A DNA stretch of 64,000 nucleotides from Nocardiopsis sp. NRRL B-16309 (lineage in GTDB: Bacteria > Actinomycetota > Actinomycetes > Streptosporangiales > Streptosporangiaceae), in the NCBI RefSeq assembly GCF_001279585.1, contig NZ_LGEC01000049.1:85194-149193 (forward strand). The letters run 5' to 3'. Every line of letters starts with the position of its first letter. The stretch's first letter is position 1. The notes below the pieces were generated by a model. The model saw only the letters and a list, made by a program, of their open reading frames with translations. It made no database searches and had not been told where the DNA came from. This document shows, in pieces, positions 37,530 through 48,762 of the stretch. The translations under genes and the position numbers were made by a program.

Positions 37530-38293
37530 AGTAGTTCTTCCAATACTTTCCGGGATTCCCTGTCAGGGAGGGCGGATTGCATGAAGCGCTTCACCAGCTC
37601 CGTCAACCGGTCCAGCCCATCACCTTCTCGGTACACGATATTGCCGTTTGCGTGGTCACTGCTCGCCACCGTGGAACCATCCCGCATCCGGAAGACCAGC
37701 AAAGGGGAGGGCAACCCCACCAGTAACGTCCCTTCCGGGATGATCAAGACACGTACCCGCCCCGACTCCGTCAACTTCAACAGGTGGCGTACCTGCTCAG
37801 TGCGTGTTGCCTCGGGGAACGTCGTCAGCGCGGACACAGGAAAGACGGCCGTCACCCGCAGATCCGGAACCTGGTCCAGCCGGTCGCACCGAATCTTCGT
37901 GAGCCGGTCCAGCTCCTTCGCTGGGAGGAACGGTTGGGCCTCCTCGAACACGGTCCGGGCGTACGCCGGAGACTGCAAGATACCGGGGACGGCTGGGAGC
38001 GGACACACCCACTCCACCGCTAGCCCGGTCGCCTCCAACTCCGCCAGGTCCGCACCCCACTCGGGGACGGACTTACCGCCTGCGGCGGTGCGCCACGCCG
38101 CGAAGAACTTACCCCTCGCGCCGAACGCGGCATCCAGAAGCTCCGCGTTCCTCCTCTTGGGGAGGACTGCCCCCGACTCCCAGCGGCACACCGATGACGC
38201 TGACGTCTTCGCCTTGGCTGCAAGCTGGTACTGCGTTAATCCCGCAACTTCGCGGTACCGGGTGAGCGTGGATGCAAAGTCGGAGACGGCCAT
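37526..38293 (-). CDS. XRE regulator with DUF5753 domain
   Basis: A 255-residue regulator. Residues 8-62 form the HTH (LTRYREVAGLTQYQLAAKAK, ASSVCRWESGAVLPK), residues about 90-250 the DUF5753 ligand-type domain (PGILQSPAYARTVFEE). Codon 19 is TTA (38237-38239), rare at this GC and in Streptomyces a target of bldA-dependent control. GC is visibly lower than in nearby genes. Overlaps its DUF397 partner; divergent from two small genes. Confidence 0.88.
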   Translation of the reverse strand: MAVSDFASTLTRYREVAGLTQYQLAAKAKTSASSVCRWESGAVLPKRRNAELLDAAFGARGKFFAAWRTAAGGKSVPEWGADLAELEATGLAVEWVCPLPAVPGILQSPAYARTVFEEAQPFLPAKELDRLTKIRCDRLDQVPDLRVTAVFPVSALTTFPEATRTEQVRHLLKLTESGRVRVLIIPEGTLLVGLPSPLLVFRMRDGSTVASSDHANGNIVYREGDGLDRLTELVKRFMQSALPDRESRKVLEELL

Positions 38294-38391
38294 ATGGCAG
38301 ATCGTAACCAGCGAATCCCGTCCGTAGCCGAGAATCGGCGGAATCTGGCCAGACGCTGTGCAATCCAGGGTTTCGGTTCGACGCTGGGGAC

Positions 38392-38646
38392 ATGGAAGCT
38401 CTCAGGAACCTCGGTGCGGCGTTCGCGCACCGGCAGATGCTGAACTACCGACGAGACGACACTCTCGTCGTCAACGACCCGTACCTCCGCCAGCAGGTCG
38501 AGATCAGCGCGTACGGCCACTGGTACCGGTGGACCGGGCCGACCGGTGAACCCCAGCACGGCGACATCCACGCGCCCGGGGCCACCGTCGACACGATCAT
38601 CCGCCAGTACGCCGGACTCCATGTGGATTCGGGTGGCACGCCATGA
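38392..38646 (+). CDS. Small protein next to the XRE/DUF397 pair
   Basis: An 84-residue protein from ATG 38392. It is rich in Tyr, Trp and His (YGHWYRWTGPTGEP, IIRQYAGLHVD) and looks folded. I do not recognise a family by number. Genes of this sort often accompany XRE/DUF397 pairs in actinomycetes and may be the locus target. Followed, with a 4-nt overlap, by a Pro/Arg-rich frame. Confidence 0.65.
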   Translation: MEALRNLGAAFAHRQMLNYRRDDTLVVNDPYLRQQVEISAYGHWYRWTGPTGEPQHGDIHAPGATVDTIIRQYAGLHVDSGGTP

Positions 38647-38804
38647 CCGAGCGGCCCCGCCAGGATGTTCCCAGGGCGACGACGCTCGCCGAGTTCGCCC
38701 GCCTCGTCCAACCGAGGCGCCCCGAACCCCCTCAACCGGCCCCCGCGGTTCCCCCTCCACTCCCCAGGCGACGTCGTGGGTCGAAGCGCCGGGGGAACGC
38801 ATGA
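38643..38804 (+). CDS. Tiny Pro/Arg-rich ORF downstream of the small gene
   Basis: A 53-residue frame whose ATG overlaps the stop of the previous gene (ATGA). TTLAEFARLVQP could be one helix, followed by a Pro- and Arg-rich tail. The overlap supports translation. A further short Cys-rich frame lies at 38776-38889 but has weaker support. No function can be given. Confidence 0.4.
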   Translation: MTERPRQDVPRATTLAEFARLVQPRRPEPPQPAPAVPPPLPRRRRGSKRRGNA

Positions 38805-39037
38805 CAAGGACGAGTCCGAGGACGACACCGCCATGGGCCGGTGCTCGTGCGGTTGCGGCGAGCCGGAGCCCTGCCGGGGTTCCGTGTAGGCGTCTTCGTC
38901 CGACCGTGTGACGGCTGCCTGCGGCCGGGTCTCCGGTCGGGGCCTCGCTCCTCGGACGGCCGTGCACGGAACGGGGAGAGAAGACGCCTCGCGCGCATTC
39001 CACAGTCCCCCGGGCACCGCCGCGTGCCCCGAACACG

Positions 39038-39065
39038 CGTGGCCCGGCCGGGCGGCCGGGCCACG
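39038..39065 (-). terminator. uvrA terminator
   Basis: 12-bp perfect stem with loop GGGC (arms 39038-39049 and 39054-39065), 15 nt past the uvrA stop. Confidence 0.75.
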
Positions 39066-39079
39066 TCGCTGATCGGGCG

Positions 39080-41914
<2,835 letters not shown>

Positions 41915-42244
41915 CGAGTAGGACATCCTTCGGCTTGGGCGCACAGGAGGCGGGCCGCGTCGATCGACGGCGGCTGGACCCGTGTGTCTTCGCGGTGTGG
42001 CGGTCGAAGGCCTCCGGCGACCGCAGGGGCCGCGGGTCCGGGCCGTTCTGGGGGCGCGGGCACAGCCGTCCGCCACCCCGTCCGACAAGACTAACGACCG
42101 CCGGCGTCGGTTTCTTCCAACACGGGAAAGTGGTGGCGCCCCGACGGCTGAGCGCCGGGACACCACCACTATAGACGAACGCGTGTTCGAATCGGACTGT
42201 TTCGGAGGACGACTTGGCGGCCCCTCAGCGGGAACCGCCCGGTA
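41915..42244. promoter_or_regulatory. 330-nt region upstream of uvrA
   Basis: Between uvrA and the terC stop. Contains an SOS box at 42175-42190. I see no gene. A uvrA promoter should lie close to the box. Confidence 0.6.
42175..42190 (-). promoter_or_regulatory. LexA (SOS) box upstream of uvrA
   Basis: On the minus strand TCGAACACGCGTTCGT, matching the actinobacterial SOS box TCGAAC-N4-GTTCGA in 11 of 12 fixed positions. It should let LexA repress uvrA until DNA damage. Confidence 0.75.
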
Positions 42245-43270
42245 TCAGGAGCGGTCGCCCGTGGTGTCCTTTTCCCACTCGGCCTCGACCTTCTCACGGC
42301 GCCGGTCGTCCATCCAGGACTTGACCAGGCTGCCGACGATGGTGATCGTCATGACGCCGATGATGACCGTCAGCGAGGTCCCGATGCCGATGTCGATGAC
42401 GTGGACGCCGTTCTCGTGCAGCGCGTGCAGGATCATCTTCACACCGATGAACAGCATGATCGCCGACAGGCCCCAGCTGATGTAGGCCAGGCGGTCCATG
42501 AGGCCGGCCAGCAGGAAGTACAGCTGGCGCAGGCCCAGCAGCGCGAAGGCGTTGGCGGTGAAGACGATGTAGGCGTCCTGGGTCAGGCCGAAGATCGCCG
42601 GGATGGAGTCGACCGCGAAGACCAGGTCGATCACACCGATGGCCACGATGACCATGAGCATCGGCGTCACGTGCAGGCGCTGGTCGATCCGCACGAACAG
42701 GTGCGCGCCGTGGTAGTCCTTCGTCACCGGGAAGAAGCGCCCGACCAGCTTGACCACCGGGTTCTGGGTGTAGTCGGTCTGGTGCTCGTCGCCCTTGACG
42801 TGGTCGCGGACGATCTTGTAACCGGTGTAGATCAGGAAGGCGCCGAAGAGGTAGAAGACCTCGCTCCAGGCGTTGATGACCTGGGCACCCAGGACGATGA
42901 AGATACCGCGCATGACCAGCGCGATGACGATGCCGATGAGCAGGACTTCGTGCTGGTACTTCTTGGGCACCGCGAAGGCGCCCATGAGGAGGTAGAACAC
43001 GAAGAGGTTGTCGACGCTCAGGCTCTTCTCGGTGATGAACCCGGCGAAGTACTCCGCCCCGGCGGTCGTACCGCCGTAGTACATCACCCCGAAGCCGAAG
43101 AGGATGGCGATGCCCACGTAGAAGGCGGCCCACCAGGCCGCCTGGCGGACCCCGAACTCCTTGGGCCCGCTCTTCTTGCTCCAGGGATGGTCGACGATGG
43201 CCAGGTCGATGACCAGGATCAGGACCATGGCACCGATCGTGACGGCCCAGACCCACAACGGAACGTTCAC
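42245..43270 (-). CDS. TerC family integral membrane protein
   Basis: A 341-residue membrane protein from GTG 43270 with GGAGGAG upstream. Seven to nine spans with the TerC signatures FAGFITEKSLSVDNLFVFYL, VIDLVFAVDSIPAIFG and the conserved Asp in the membrane. TerC/Alx proteins are thought to export Mn2+ or load Mn onto secreted enzymes. The leader carries a candidate yybP-ykoY-type Mn riboswitch, which supports the Mn link. Confidence 0.93.
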   Translation of the reverse strand: MNVPLWVWAVTIGAMVLILVIDLAIVDHPWSKKSGPKEFGVRQAAWWAAFYVGIAILFGFGVMYYGGTTAGAEYFAGFITEKSLSVDNLFVFYLLMGAFAVPKKYQHEVLLIGIVIALVMRGIFIVLGAQVINAWSEVFYLFGAFLIYTGYKIVRDHVKGDEHQTDYTQNPVVKLVGRFFPVTKDYHGAHLFVRIDQRLHVTPMLMVIVAIGVIDLVFAVDSIPAIFGLTQDAYIVFTANAFALLGLRQLYFLLAGLMDRLAYISWGLSAIMLFIGVKMILHALHENGVHVIDIGIGTSLTVIIGVMTITIVGSLVKSWMDDRRREKVEAEWEKDTTGDRS

Positions 43271-43664
43271 AGGTGAATTCTCCTCCGGTAAGCGCGCGCG
43301 GACGTGGCGCGCGCACGTTCGAGTACCGGAGGTCTCTCCCGCCCGCACCCGACAGGCGCGGACCGACGGCACCGGGAGTACATCGTTGTCCTCCGTGATG
43401 ACGGCACCGTCGCGACAGGGATACTCCCCTCACGTGACATGCAAGGGTACCGGTACCGTCCGCTCAGCGGTTCGTACCGGAACGTGTTCAAGCATGCCAG
43501 CAGAATGCTCTCCAGGGAAGTCACCGCGACAGTGTCGTTCGCCGCACCGGGGAGTAACAGCTCCGCTACCGCGGGGACACACTCCGTCGCCGCCCCGCCC
43601 GCCCGCCCCGGCACCGGACCGGGGGCACCACGGCGGCCTGGGCGACGCGTCGCCGGAGCCCGGC
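43271..43664. other. 394-nt intergenic region between terC and the glycosyltransferase gene
   Basis: Holds the riboswitch candidate (43278-43435) and, upstream of it, the 12-bp palindrome GGTACCGGTACC (43446-43457), which might lie in the terC promoter. No gene seen. Confidence 0.5.
43278..43435 (-). promoter_or_regulatory. Candidate yybP-ykoY-type riboswitch upstream of terC
   Basis: On the minus strand the leader begins with AGGGGAGTAT (43421-43430), followed by GTCATCAC and GGAGAGACCTCCGGTA, a pattern I associate with yybP-ykoY (Mn2+) leaders of actinobacterial terC genes. CCTCCGGTA (43324-43332) is perfectly complementary, nine bases, to TACCGGAGG (43282-43290) that contains the Shine-Dalgarno. 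So an on/off fold that hides the ribosome-binding site is possible. Sequence-only call without covariance. Confidence 0.55.
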
Positions 43665-44747
43665 TCACCCCTGCGTCACCGCTTTGTACACCGCGGCCGC
43701 CGCCTCCACGGCGTCGTCCTCGGTGGGCAGCACCGCCGCCGCCCGGCGCGAGCGCGACCGCAGGTCCTCGGCCAGCCCTGGCTCGTCCAGCACACGGCCC
43801 ACCGCCGCGGCGAAGGCGCCAGGATCGCCCGGCGGCACCATCAGCACCGTCCCGGTGTACAGGTCGGGGATACCGCCCACGCGCGTGGAGACCACGGGCA
43901 GGCCGGCCCGCAGAGCCTCCATGATCACCAGCGAGGGCCCCTCCCACTGGCTGGTCAGGCAGAACACGTCCGCCGCCGCCAGCAGATCGGCCACGTCCGA
44001 GCGGTGCCCGAGCATGCGCACGTCCCCGCTCAGCTCGGCGGCCGTGTCGTGCAGCTCTCCCCACAGCGGCCCGTCCCCCGCGATCGCGACCACCGGCTCG
44101 GGGCTGCGGTCGGCGATCAGGGGCACCGCCGCCAACAGGGTGTCCAGACCCTTCTGCGGCGCCAGGCGGGCGATGGTCAGCACCAGCGGCCGCTCCGGGA
44201 GCACGCCCAGGTCGGCCCTGGTCGCCTCCCGGCCGTTGAACGGCGTGCCCGTGGACGGGGCCGCGACCACGGCCATCCGCGCGTCACGGGCCCCGGCCGC
44301 GCGCAGACGGCGCACCAGGTCCCCCGACACCCCCAGGACCACCTCGGCCCGGTGGGCCACCACGCGCTCCAGCACCGGATAGGCCGCCGCGAGCGGCCCG
44401 TGCAGCGCGGGCGGGGCGTTGTGCGCGGTCACCACCAGCGGCGTCAGCCCGGCCAGCGCGCACAGCGCCCCCGCCCGCAGGCCGTGCGCGTGGACCAGGT
44501 CAGCGCCGCGGACCAGGGCGCGCAACCGCATGACGACCCCCGGGTCCGACCACGACGGGGAGGGCCCGATCGGCACCGGCGAGAAGCGCATCCCCTCCCG
44601 CGTGAAGCCGAACTCCCGCTCGGCCGAGGCCGGGCCCAGCACGGCCACCCGCATCCCCCGGCGGACCAGCCCCGCGCCCAGCGAGCGCACGTGTCGGCCC
44701 ACACCCCCGGTACTGCTCCCCACGACCAGCGCGATCCTGCCGTTCAC
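43665..44747 (-). CDS. GT4-family glycosyltransferase
   Basis: A 360-residue GT-B enzyme from GTG 44747. The N-domain starts RIALVVGSSTGGVGRHVRSL; HAHGLRAGALCALA is typical of the acceptor loop; the C-domain has SQWEGPSLVIMEALRAGLPVV with the EX7E nucleotide-sugar motif. Likely transfers a hexose or GlcNAc to a lipid or small acceptor at the inner membrane face. It overlaps the MurJ-like gene by 4 nt and probably supplies a glycolipid or teichoic-type precursor. Acceptor unknown. Confidence 0.88.
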   Translation of the reverse strand: MNGRIALVVGSSTGGVGRHVRSLGAGLVRRGMRVAVLGPASAEREFGFTREGMRFSPVPIGPSPSWSDPGVVMRLRALVRGADLVHAHGLRAGALCALAGLTPLVVTAHNAPPALHGPLAAAYPVLERVVAHRAEVVLGVSGDLVRRLRAAGARDARMAVVAAPSTGTPFNGREATRADLGVLPERPLVLTIARLAPQKGLDTLLAAVPLIADRSPEPVVAIAGDGPLWGELHDTAAELSGDVRMLGHRSDVADLLAAADVFCLTSQWEGPSLVIMEALRAGLPVVSTRVGGIPDLYTGTVLMVPPGDPGAFAAAVGRVLDEPGLAEDLRSRSRRAAAVLPTEDDAVEAAAAVYKAVTQG

Positions 44748-46381
44748 CGCTTCCCCCTTCGACTGTCGAGTGCACTCCTGGCCCGGCCGACCACCGCGCG
44801 GACCGCCGAGCGGTCCACCAGGGCGGCGACCACCGCGTAGGCGGCCAGCGCCACCGTCCCCGCCGCCACCGCGGTCCCCAGGGTCGGCCACACCCCGCTG
44901 ACGAGCGGGTCCGGGACCAGGGCCCACCCCGCGCACCATCCCACGCCCCCTCCGACCGCCGCGGCCCCCAGGGACCGCGGCAGCCCGCCCAGAGCGGCCC
45001 GCCCGTGCACGCGGACCACGGCCGTGCAGAGCAGGGCCGCGGCCAGGCTCAGACCGATCGTGCTCCCCGCCCCCAGGGCCGCGATCGACCAGTCCGGCGG
45101 ACTCGCCCACACCAGTACCACCGCACACACCATCACCACCAGCCACCCGACCACCTGTGCCAGGGCGGCGGGCCGACCGTGATGCGAGGCGAACAGGACC
45201 CGGCTCAGCAGGGCCACGAGGCCGAAACCCACCACCCCGGGCGCGTAGACCGGCAGGGCACGCGCCAGCGGCAGCGCGTCCTGCTGGGCGAAGACGGCGG
45301 CCACCGGCCCCGCGGCCGCGGCCAGGGCGGTGGCGAGCCCGGCCGTGACCACCACGCAGGCCCGCGCCGACCCCGAGACCAGAGCCGCGAACCGGAGCCG
45401 GTCGTGCTCGGCGTGCGCGACCGACAGCGCGGTGAAGGCGCTCGTGGCGATGGGCACGGCGATCACGCCGTAGGGCAGGGTGAACAGCGCCCACGCGTAG
45501 GTGTAGAGCACGGCCGCCCCGGCGCCACCGCCCCAGTTCGCCAGCGCCACCGACAGCAGCAGGCTCACCTGCATGGCCACCAGCGGCAGCAGCGACGCGG
45601 CGGCCAGGGCCCGGACCCGCTCCCCCACCCCTGGGGGGAAGGCCAGGCGCGGACGCGGACGGATCCGTAGCCGGGCGGCGGGCCCCAGCACCGTGAGGAA
45701 GAGCGCGGACACCCCCAGCGTCGTGCCCACAGACAGCGTCAGCTCCGCGGCGGTCGACAGGCCGCCGACGTCCGTGCGGTGGTCGGCGCCCAGGGGCACG
45801 AACGCCAGGTAGGCGGCGATCACCACGAGGCTCGACACCAGGGGCGCCAGCGCGGGGGCCAGGTAGCGGCGGTGGGACTGCAGCACGCCGTAGAGCACCG
45901 CGGCCAGGCCGTAGAAGACCACCTGTGGAGCGAACACCACCAGCATGCGCGCGGCCAGCGCGAGCAGCGCGGCGCGGTCGCAGCCGGTGCCCTGGCCGAG
46001 CATGAGGGACATCGCGGGCACTGATACCAGGGCGATCAGGGCCGACAGCGGTACCGCGAGCACCAGCACCCAGGTGACCAGGGCCGACACCGTCCAGCGC
46101 ACCTGTTCGTGGTCGCCCCGGTGCACGGCCGCGGCGAGCACCGGCACCACCACGGCGGTCAGGGCGCCGCCGATGACGATCTCGAACAGCACCGCGGGCA
46201 ACTGGTTGGCGGTGACGTAGGCGGTGCCCAGACAGGTGTCGCCCACGGTCTGGGAGAAGACCACGGTCCGGCCGAACCCCGCCAGGCGGGCCCCGACGGT
46301 GACCACCGCGATGAGCACCGCCGCCGCGCCGACCCCCCGTGTCACTCCGCGACCGGGCCGGGGGCCGGGCTCACCCGCCAC
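44744..46381 (-). CDS. MurJ-like lipid flippase
   Basis: A 545-residue protein with about 14 membrane spans of the MVF/MOP superfamily. AYVTANQLPAVLFEIVIGGALTAVVVP is the MurJ-type opening (split as QLPAVLFEIVIGGALTAV). LPYGVIAVPIATSAF is also typical. Start is uncertain: GTG 46381 overlaps the upstream gene; GTG 46345 is possible. It probably flips a lipid-linked sugar, made by the neighbouring MraY-like and GT4 enzymes. It is not the only MurJ-type gene expected in such a genome, so a role outside peptidoglycan is possible. Confidence 0.85.
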   Translation of the reverse strand: MAGEPGPRPGRGVTRGVGAAAVLIAVVTVGARLAGFGRTVVFSQTVGDTCLGTAYVTANQLPAVLFEIVIGGALTAVVVPVLAAAVHRGDHEQVRWTVSALVTWVLVLAVPLSALIALVSVPAMSLMLGQGTGCDRAALLALAARMLVVFAPQVVFYGLAAVLYGVLQSHRRYLAPALAPLVSSLVVIAAYLAFVPLGADHRTDVGGLSTAAELTLSVGTTLGVSALFLTVLGPAARLRIRPRPRLAFPPGVGERVRALAAASLLPLVAMQVSLLLSVALANWGGGAGAAVLYTYAWALFTLPYGVIAVPIATSAFTALSVAHAEHDRLRFAALVSGSARACVVVTAGLATALAAAAGPVAAVFAQQDALPLARALPVYAPGVVGFGLVALLSRVLFASHHGRPAALAQVVGWLVVMVCAVVLVWASPPDWSIAALGAGSTIGLSLAAALLCTAVVRVHGRAALGGLPRSLGAAAVGGGVGWCAGWALVPDPLVSGVWPTLGTAVAAGTVALAAYAVVAALVDRSAVRAVVGRARSALDSRRGKR

Positions 46382-47672
46382 CGCCCTCGGCGGACGCCTC
46401 CGACGCGGGACCGCCGTCGCCTCGCCCGCCGACGCCCCCGACGGGCACCTCAGGCGCGATCGCGCGGTCACCTCGCCCGCCGGTCGAGTCCTGGTCGTGG
46501 GCCTGCTCCGCCGGTCCACCCTGAGTAGGCACGTCCGGCGCGGCCCCGCCGTCACTCCGCACGCCGGTCGAGTCCTGTTGGCGGGTCCGATCCGCACGCC
46601 CGTCCGGCGCGGGCCCGTCCTGACGCCGTTCCCCAACGCCTACGGACGTGTCGGACGCGGCCCCGCCGGGACCCTGCCCGCCGGTCGACCCCTGGTCGAG
46701 GGCCTGATCCGCACGCCCACCCGGAGCGGGCACGTCCGGCGCGAGCCTGCCCCACTGGTCGAGTCGGCGCAGGGCCGGGACACGGTCGATGCACCGGGAG
46801 AAGCTGACGCGCTCGCTGGCCAGGGTCAGCGCCACGGCGCCGCCCAACAGCGCCACCCGCAGCGGACGCGGCGCGCGGGCGACCGCGGCCACGCCCAGAG
46901 CCGCCCCCAGCGCGTTGGCCCCGGTGTCGCCCAGCATCGAGCGCTCGGCGAGGTCGTCGGGCAGCAGTGCGGCGGCGGCGCCCACGACGGGCCCCAGCAG
47001 GGGCGCGGCGGGCGAGGCCAGCGCGGGGGCGGCGGCGATCAGGCACACCTTGGCCGCCCGGCCCGGACGCAGGTCGAAGAGGTTGACGAGGTTCGCGCCG
47101 GCCGCGATGAGGGCGCCGTCCAGGACCGTGTCCAGGAACGGGCGGCGCAGGAGCGCGGCGGCGGCCACCCCGGTGGCACCGATGCCCAGGACCTTGACCG
47201 CGCCGGTGGTCACCCGCCCCTGGGCCAGCGCACCGAGGTGGCCGCGCAGCCCGCGAGCCCGGACGGACCCGGCCAGGTCGTCATAGGCGCCGAAGGCGGC
47301 GGCCCCGGCGGCGGCCAGCGCACTGGCCGCCCGCACCCGCGGGGCCAGGCCCGGCACGCACAGACTGGCGGCGCACACGGCCGAGGCCAGGGCGGGCCCC
47401 TCCTGGAGGGTGACCGTGCGCCCGCGGAAGTTGGTCCGGAGCCAGCGGTCCCGACCCCCGGACGGCACGGACGCGGCCCCCGGCCCCGTGGGTTCCGCTC
47501 GCTCCGGTTCCGTCCCGGGCCGGGTGAGCAGGGTGTAGGCGGCCCTGGCGGCGACGGCGCCCAGAGCGGCGCCCGCCAGACCCTGCAGGGCGTACCGCCG
47601 CCGGTCGCCGACCCGGCCCCGACTCGGTCGGGCCGTCCCGGCGCGCGGCAGCCGGATCGCGTGCTCGAACAC
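46371..47672 (-). CDS. MraY/WecA-like phosphoglycosyl transferase with long tail
   Basis: A 433-residue polyprenyl-phosphate sugar-1-phosphate transferase-like membrane protein. AFGAYDDLAGS carries the Asp-Asp pair, GANLVNLFDLRPGRAAKV the NxxNxxD region, and MLGDTGANALGA the GDTG loop; the HHH motif of true MraY is not seen. Starts at GTG 47672. The last 130 residues are a disordered tail with repeated DQDSTGG/DQGSTGG-like motifs. Probably makes a lipid-linked sugar for the downstream flippase and GT. Substrate unknown. Confidence 0.8.
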   Translation of the reverse strand: MFEHAIRLPRAGTARPSRGRVGDRRRYALQGLAGAALGAVAARAAYTLLTRPGTEPERAEPTGPGAASVPSGGRDRWLRTNFRGRTVTLQEGPALASAVCAASLCVPGLAPRVRAASALAAAGAAAFGAYDDLAGSVRARGLRGHLGALAQGRVTTGAVKVLGIGATGVAAAALLRRPFLDTVLDGALIAAGANLVNLFDLRPGRAAKVCLIAAAPALASPAAPLLGPVVGAAAALLPDDLAERSMLGDTGANALGAALGVAAVARAPRPLRVALLGGAVALTLASERVSFSRCIDRVPALRRLDQWGRLAPDVPAPGGRADQALDQGSTGGQGPGGAASDTSVGVGERRQDGPAPDGRADRTRQQDSTGVRSDGGAAPDVPTQGGPAEQAHDQDSTGGRGDRAIAPEVPVGGVGGRGDGGPASEASAEGGGG

Positions 47673-47676
47673 GGCC

Positions 47677-48762
47677 TCACTCCCCGCCCGTGGCCCGGCG
47701 GGCCTCGTTGTCGGGCCGCTCGGAGGCCTCGCCGTCCCCGTCAGAGCCCTCCGAGCCGTCCGAGCGCGGACCGGGCAGCGGGGAGGGCAGGAAGGCCTCC
47801 ACGCCCTCGCCCACGCCGTAGGCCGCCCCGTCGCCCTCCAGGGCGTCGGCCAGGGCCAGCACGGTGACGATGTCGCCCATCGGCCGCCCCGCCACGTCCA
47901 CGGTCGCGTAGGCCGGTTCGTGCACACGCACCTGCGCGATCAGCCCCTGCCCCTGGCCCGAGCGCGGGTCCCCGGCCAGGACGGTGGGGCCCACCTCCTC
48001 GCGCAGGGTCCCGGCGACCGTGGCCACCACGGTGTTGGTCCGCTCCGGGTCGCCCTCGACACCGTCGACGACCGGCGCCACCACCAGGACGGCGTCCGCG
48101 GCCTCCGCCGGGTCGCCCTCCACTGTGAGCAGGTCGGCCTCGGAGTAGGCGGACAGGACCGCGGCGGGGTCAGTCCGGTCCCCGTCCTCGGAGCCCTCCT
48201 CGTCGTCGGACTCGCGGCCGTCCCCGTCCCCGCCGTCCCCGTCGTCCTCGGAGTCCTCGTCACCGCCGGTCCGCGCCAGCGCCCCGCCGATCAGCGTCGC
48301 GGACCTGACGTAGGCCCCGCCCGACATCTCCTCGGCCTCGGCCGAGACCTGCACCGCGAGCTCGTCGACGAACGCCGCGTTGGCCTCGGCGGGGAACTCC
48401 TCGGTGAAGGAGATCCGGCCCACGACCTCGCCCCCGGCGTCCTCGACCCGCGTGGACAGGGCCGCGGCCATGTCCGCGTCCGCGCCCGGGGCGACCACCA
48501 CGGCCACACCCAGACCGCGCAGCCGGTCCTCCAGCAGGTCCTCCGCCGCCGCCTCGGACAGGTCGTCGGCCCCGTCGTTGACCCGTTCGGCGGCGTCGCG
48601 CTCCAGACGCAGCTCCTCGCTCTGTCCGCGCAGGTCGGCCGTCTCCGACTGCAGGGTGTTGAGCAGCGGGTCCTGGAGCATGGTCGTGCCCAGCGCCAGG
48701 CCCACGGTCAGGGCCAGGAACACCGCGATGATGGACACCAGGTGGTAGCGGAAATCGATCAC
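47677..48762 (-). CDS. MctB/DUF3186-like envelope protein (Rv1698 family)
   Basis: A 361-residue protein from GTG 48762, overlapping the SteA stop by 4 nt. VIDFRYHLVSIIAVFLALTVGLALG is its membrane anchor, followed by a coiled coil (about 32-75) and an envelope-side domain. This is the mycobacterial MctB/copper-transport family, though a SteA-partner role in division has also been proposed. A strongly acidic Asp/Glu/Gly insert at about residues 165-200 is unusual. Always next to SteA. Confidence 0.85.
   Translation of the reverse strand: MIDFRYHLVSIIAVFLALTVGLALGTTMLQDPLLNTLQSETADLRGQSEELRLERDAAERVNDGADDLSEAAAEDLLEDRLRGLGVAVVVAPGADADMAAALSTRVEDAGGEVVGRISFTEEFPAEANAAFVDELAVQVSAEAEEMSGGAYVRSATLIGGALARTGGDEDSEDDGDGGDGDGRESDDEEGSEDGDRTDPAAVLSAYSEADLLTVEGDPAEAADAVLVVAPVVDGVEGDPERTNTVVATVAGTLREEVGPTVLAGDPRSGQGQGLIAQVRVHEPAYATVDVAGRPMGDIVTVLALADALEGDGAAYGVGEGVEAFLPSPLPGPRSDGSEGSDGDGEASERPDNEARRATGGE

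Noticed and set aside
38776..38889. Cys-rich 37-codon frame ending CSCGCGEPEPC
   Set aside because: Cys pattern is curious, but no ribosome-binding site and it overlaps another frame; kept only as a remark.
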